Origin: Synergistaceae bacterium
GTDB lineage: Bacteria; Synergistota; Synergistia; Synergistales; Aminobacteriaceae
Direction of reading: 5' to 3'
Length of the DNA stretch: 62,314 nucleotides
NCBI GenBank assembly: GCA_031272035.1
Contig: JAISUO010000069.1
Location: forward strand, 1-62,314
The notes under the pieces are model-generated. The model had not been told where the DNA came from, did not search any database, and was given only the letters and a program-made list of their open reading frames with translations. The position numbers and the translations under genes are program-made. Below, one piece after another: positions 62,074-62,314 of this stretch. How positions within the stretch are numbered: position 1 is the first letter of the stretch; the number at the start of each line of letters is the position of its first letter.

Positions 62074-62314
62074 TCAGCGACGTTTCTTTCCCGTTCGCTC
62101 CAGAGTCAGGACCGGAATCAGCGCCAGCGTCATCAGGCTTAGTGAAAAAGCTGAAAAGCCCGCGTTGCACCCGCCGTGATGCTTTTTGCCGGTGTCGTCG
62201 TCGTCGATAATCACGTTCCTGTTGCCCGTGACGATCCAGGACCAGGTCACCGCCGGGTCCAAATCCTGCGCATGGTCGCTTCCGTCCGGCAGGCTCCACT
62301 CCACCCGGGGGACG
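62074..62314 (-). CDS. Synerg-CTERM surface protein, C-terminal part (partial)
   Basis: Only the last 79 codons are in the window; the frame is open to the right edge, so the in-frame GTG at 62304 is probably not the start. Visible are a VTWSWIVTGNRNVIIDDDD stretch of extracellular type, then HHGGCNAGFSAFSLSLMTL, a hydrophobic segment, and a KKRR end. This is the Synerg-CTERM sorting pattern (GGCNAGF), even closer to the family form than the protein at 25985. A hairpin terminator follows. Confidence 0.75.
   Translation of the reverse strand, partial: VPRVEWSLPDGSDHAQDLDPAVTWSWIVTGNRNVIIDDDDTGKKHHGGCNAGFSAFSLSLMTLALIPVLTLERTGKKRR

Overview
This window most likely comes from a member of the Synergistota, a Gram-negative anaerobe, probably gut- or sediment-associated. 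Two proteins, one of them cut by the right edge, end in the Synerg-CTERM type of sorting tail (Gly-Gly-Cys-Asn, hydrophobic segment, basic end). There is an outer-membrane TonB/BtuB system, a TRAP transporter, and a heavy investment in vitamin B12 and corrinoid methyl transfer. No tRNA, rRNA, CRISPR array or intact insertion sequence was seen.

Left arm (1-9164): a MocR-type regulator (cut by the left edge) diverges from a TRAP transporter operon. That operon is dctP (interrupted by an in-frame TAA), dctQ, dctM, a short LarC-C-terminus-like protein, a 600-residue protein of unknown family and a DUF169 protein. A DUF4143 AAA ATPase follows, bracketed by a short direct repeat. Next comes a housekeeping trio, miaA-ispH-rpsA (9165-12484), closed by a strong terminator.

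Corrinoid island (12593-29213): two divergent methyltransferase operons fire from back-to-back consensus promoters that share one palindrome. The minus operon encodes a corrinoid protein and an MtbA/MtaA-like methyltransferase. The plus operon carries a cobalamin riboswitch and a long structured leader. It then encodes a corrinoid protein, a homologue of monomethylamine methyltransferase MtmB that has no pyrrolysine codon, a 2Fe-2S corrinoid-activating ATPase, a DUF1638 protein and a second MtbA-like protein. It is followed by a second cobalamin riboswitch, with a readable antiterminator/terminator pair, in front of a full B12 uptake operon. That operon encodes BtuF, BtuD, BtuC, a dedicated ExbB-ExbD-TonB, a propeller-like Synerg-CTERM surface protein and a BtuB-like receptor. 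Uptake and use of B12 are thus genetically adjacent and both under cobalamin riboswitches.

Middle (29231-37011, minus strand): a hybrid histidine kinase, a lone receiver protein, and a sugar operon (GH3 glycosidase, beta-phosphoglucomutase, MFS transporter) with an operator-like palindrome upstream.

Right arm (37367-58639, minus strand): a long housekeeping run. In direction of transcription it contains prfB (with its programmed +1 frameshift), an S55-like peptidase, tmk, yaaR, holB, ricT, ftsY, an unknown gene, a DUF4416 gene, purB, xerD, punA and an M23 peptidase; then cheW, a PHP phosphoesterase, ltaE, amiC, a GerMN gene, rph, rdgB, secG, rplM and rpsI. The end of the window holds hup and a SYLF gene (plus strand), speE, a PIN-domain pair, a possible gene remnant and the cut Synerg-CTERM protein.
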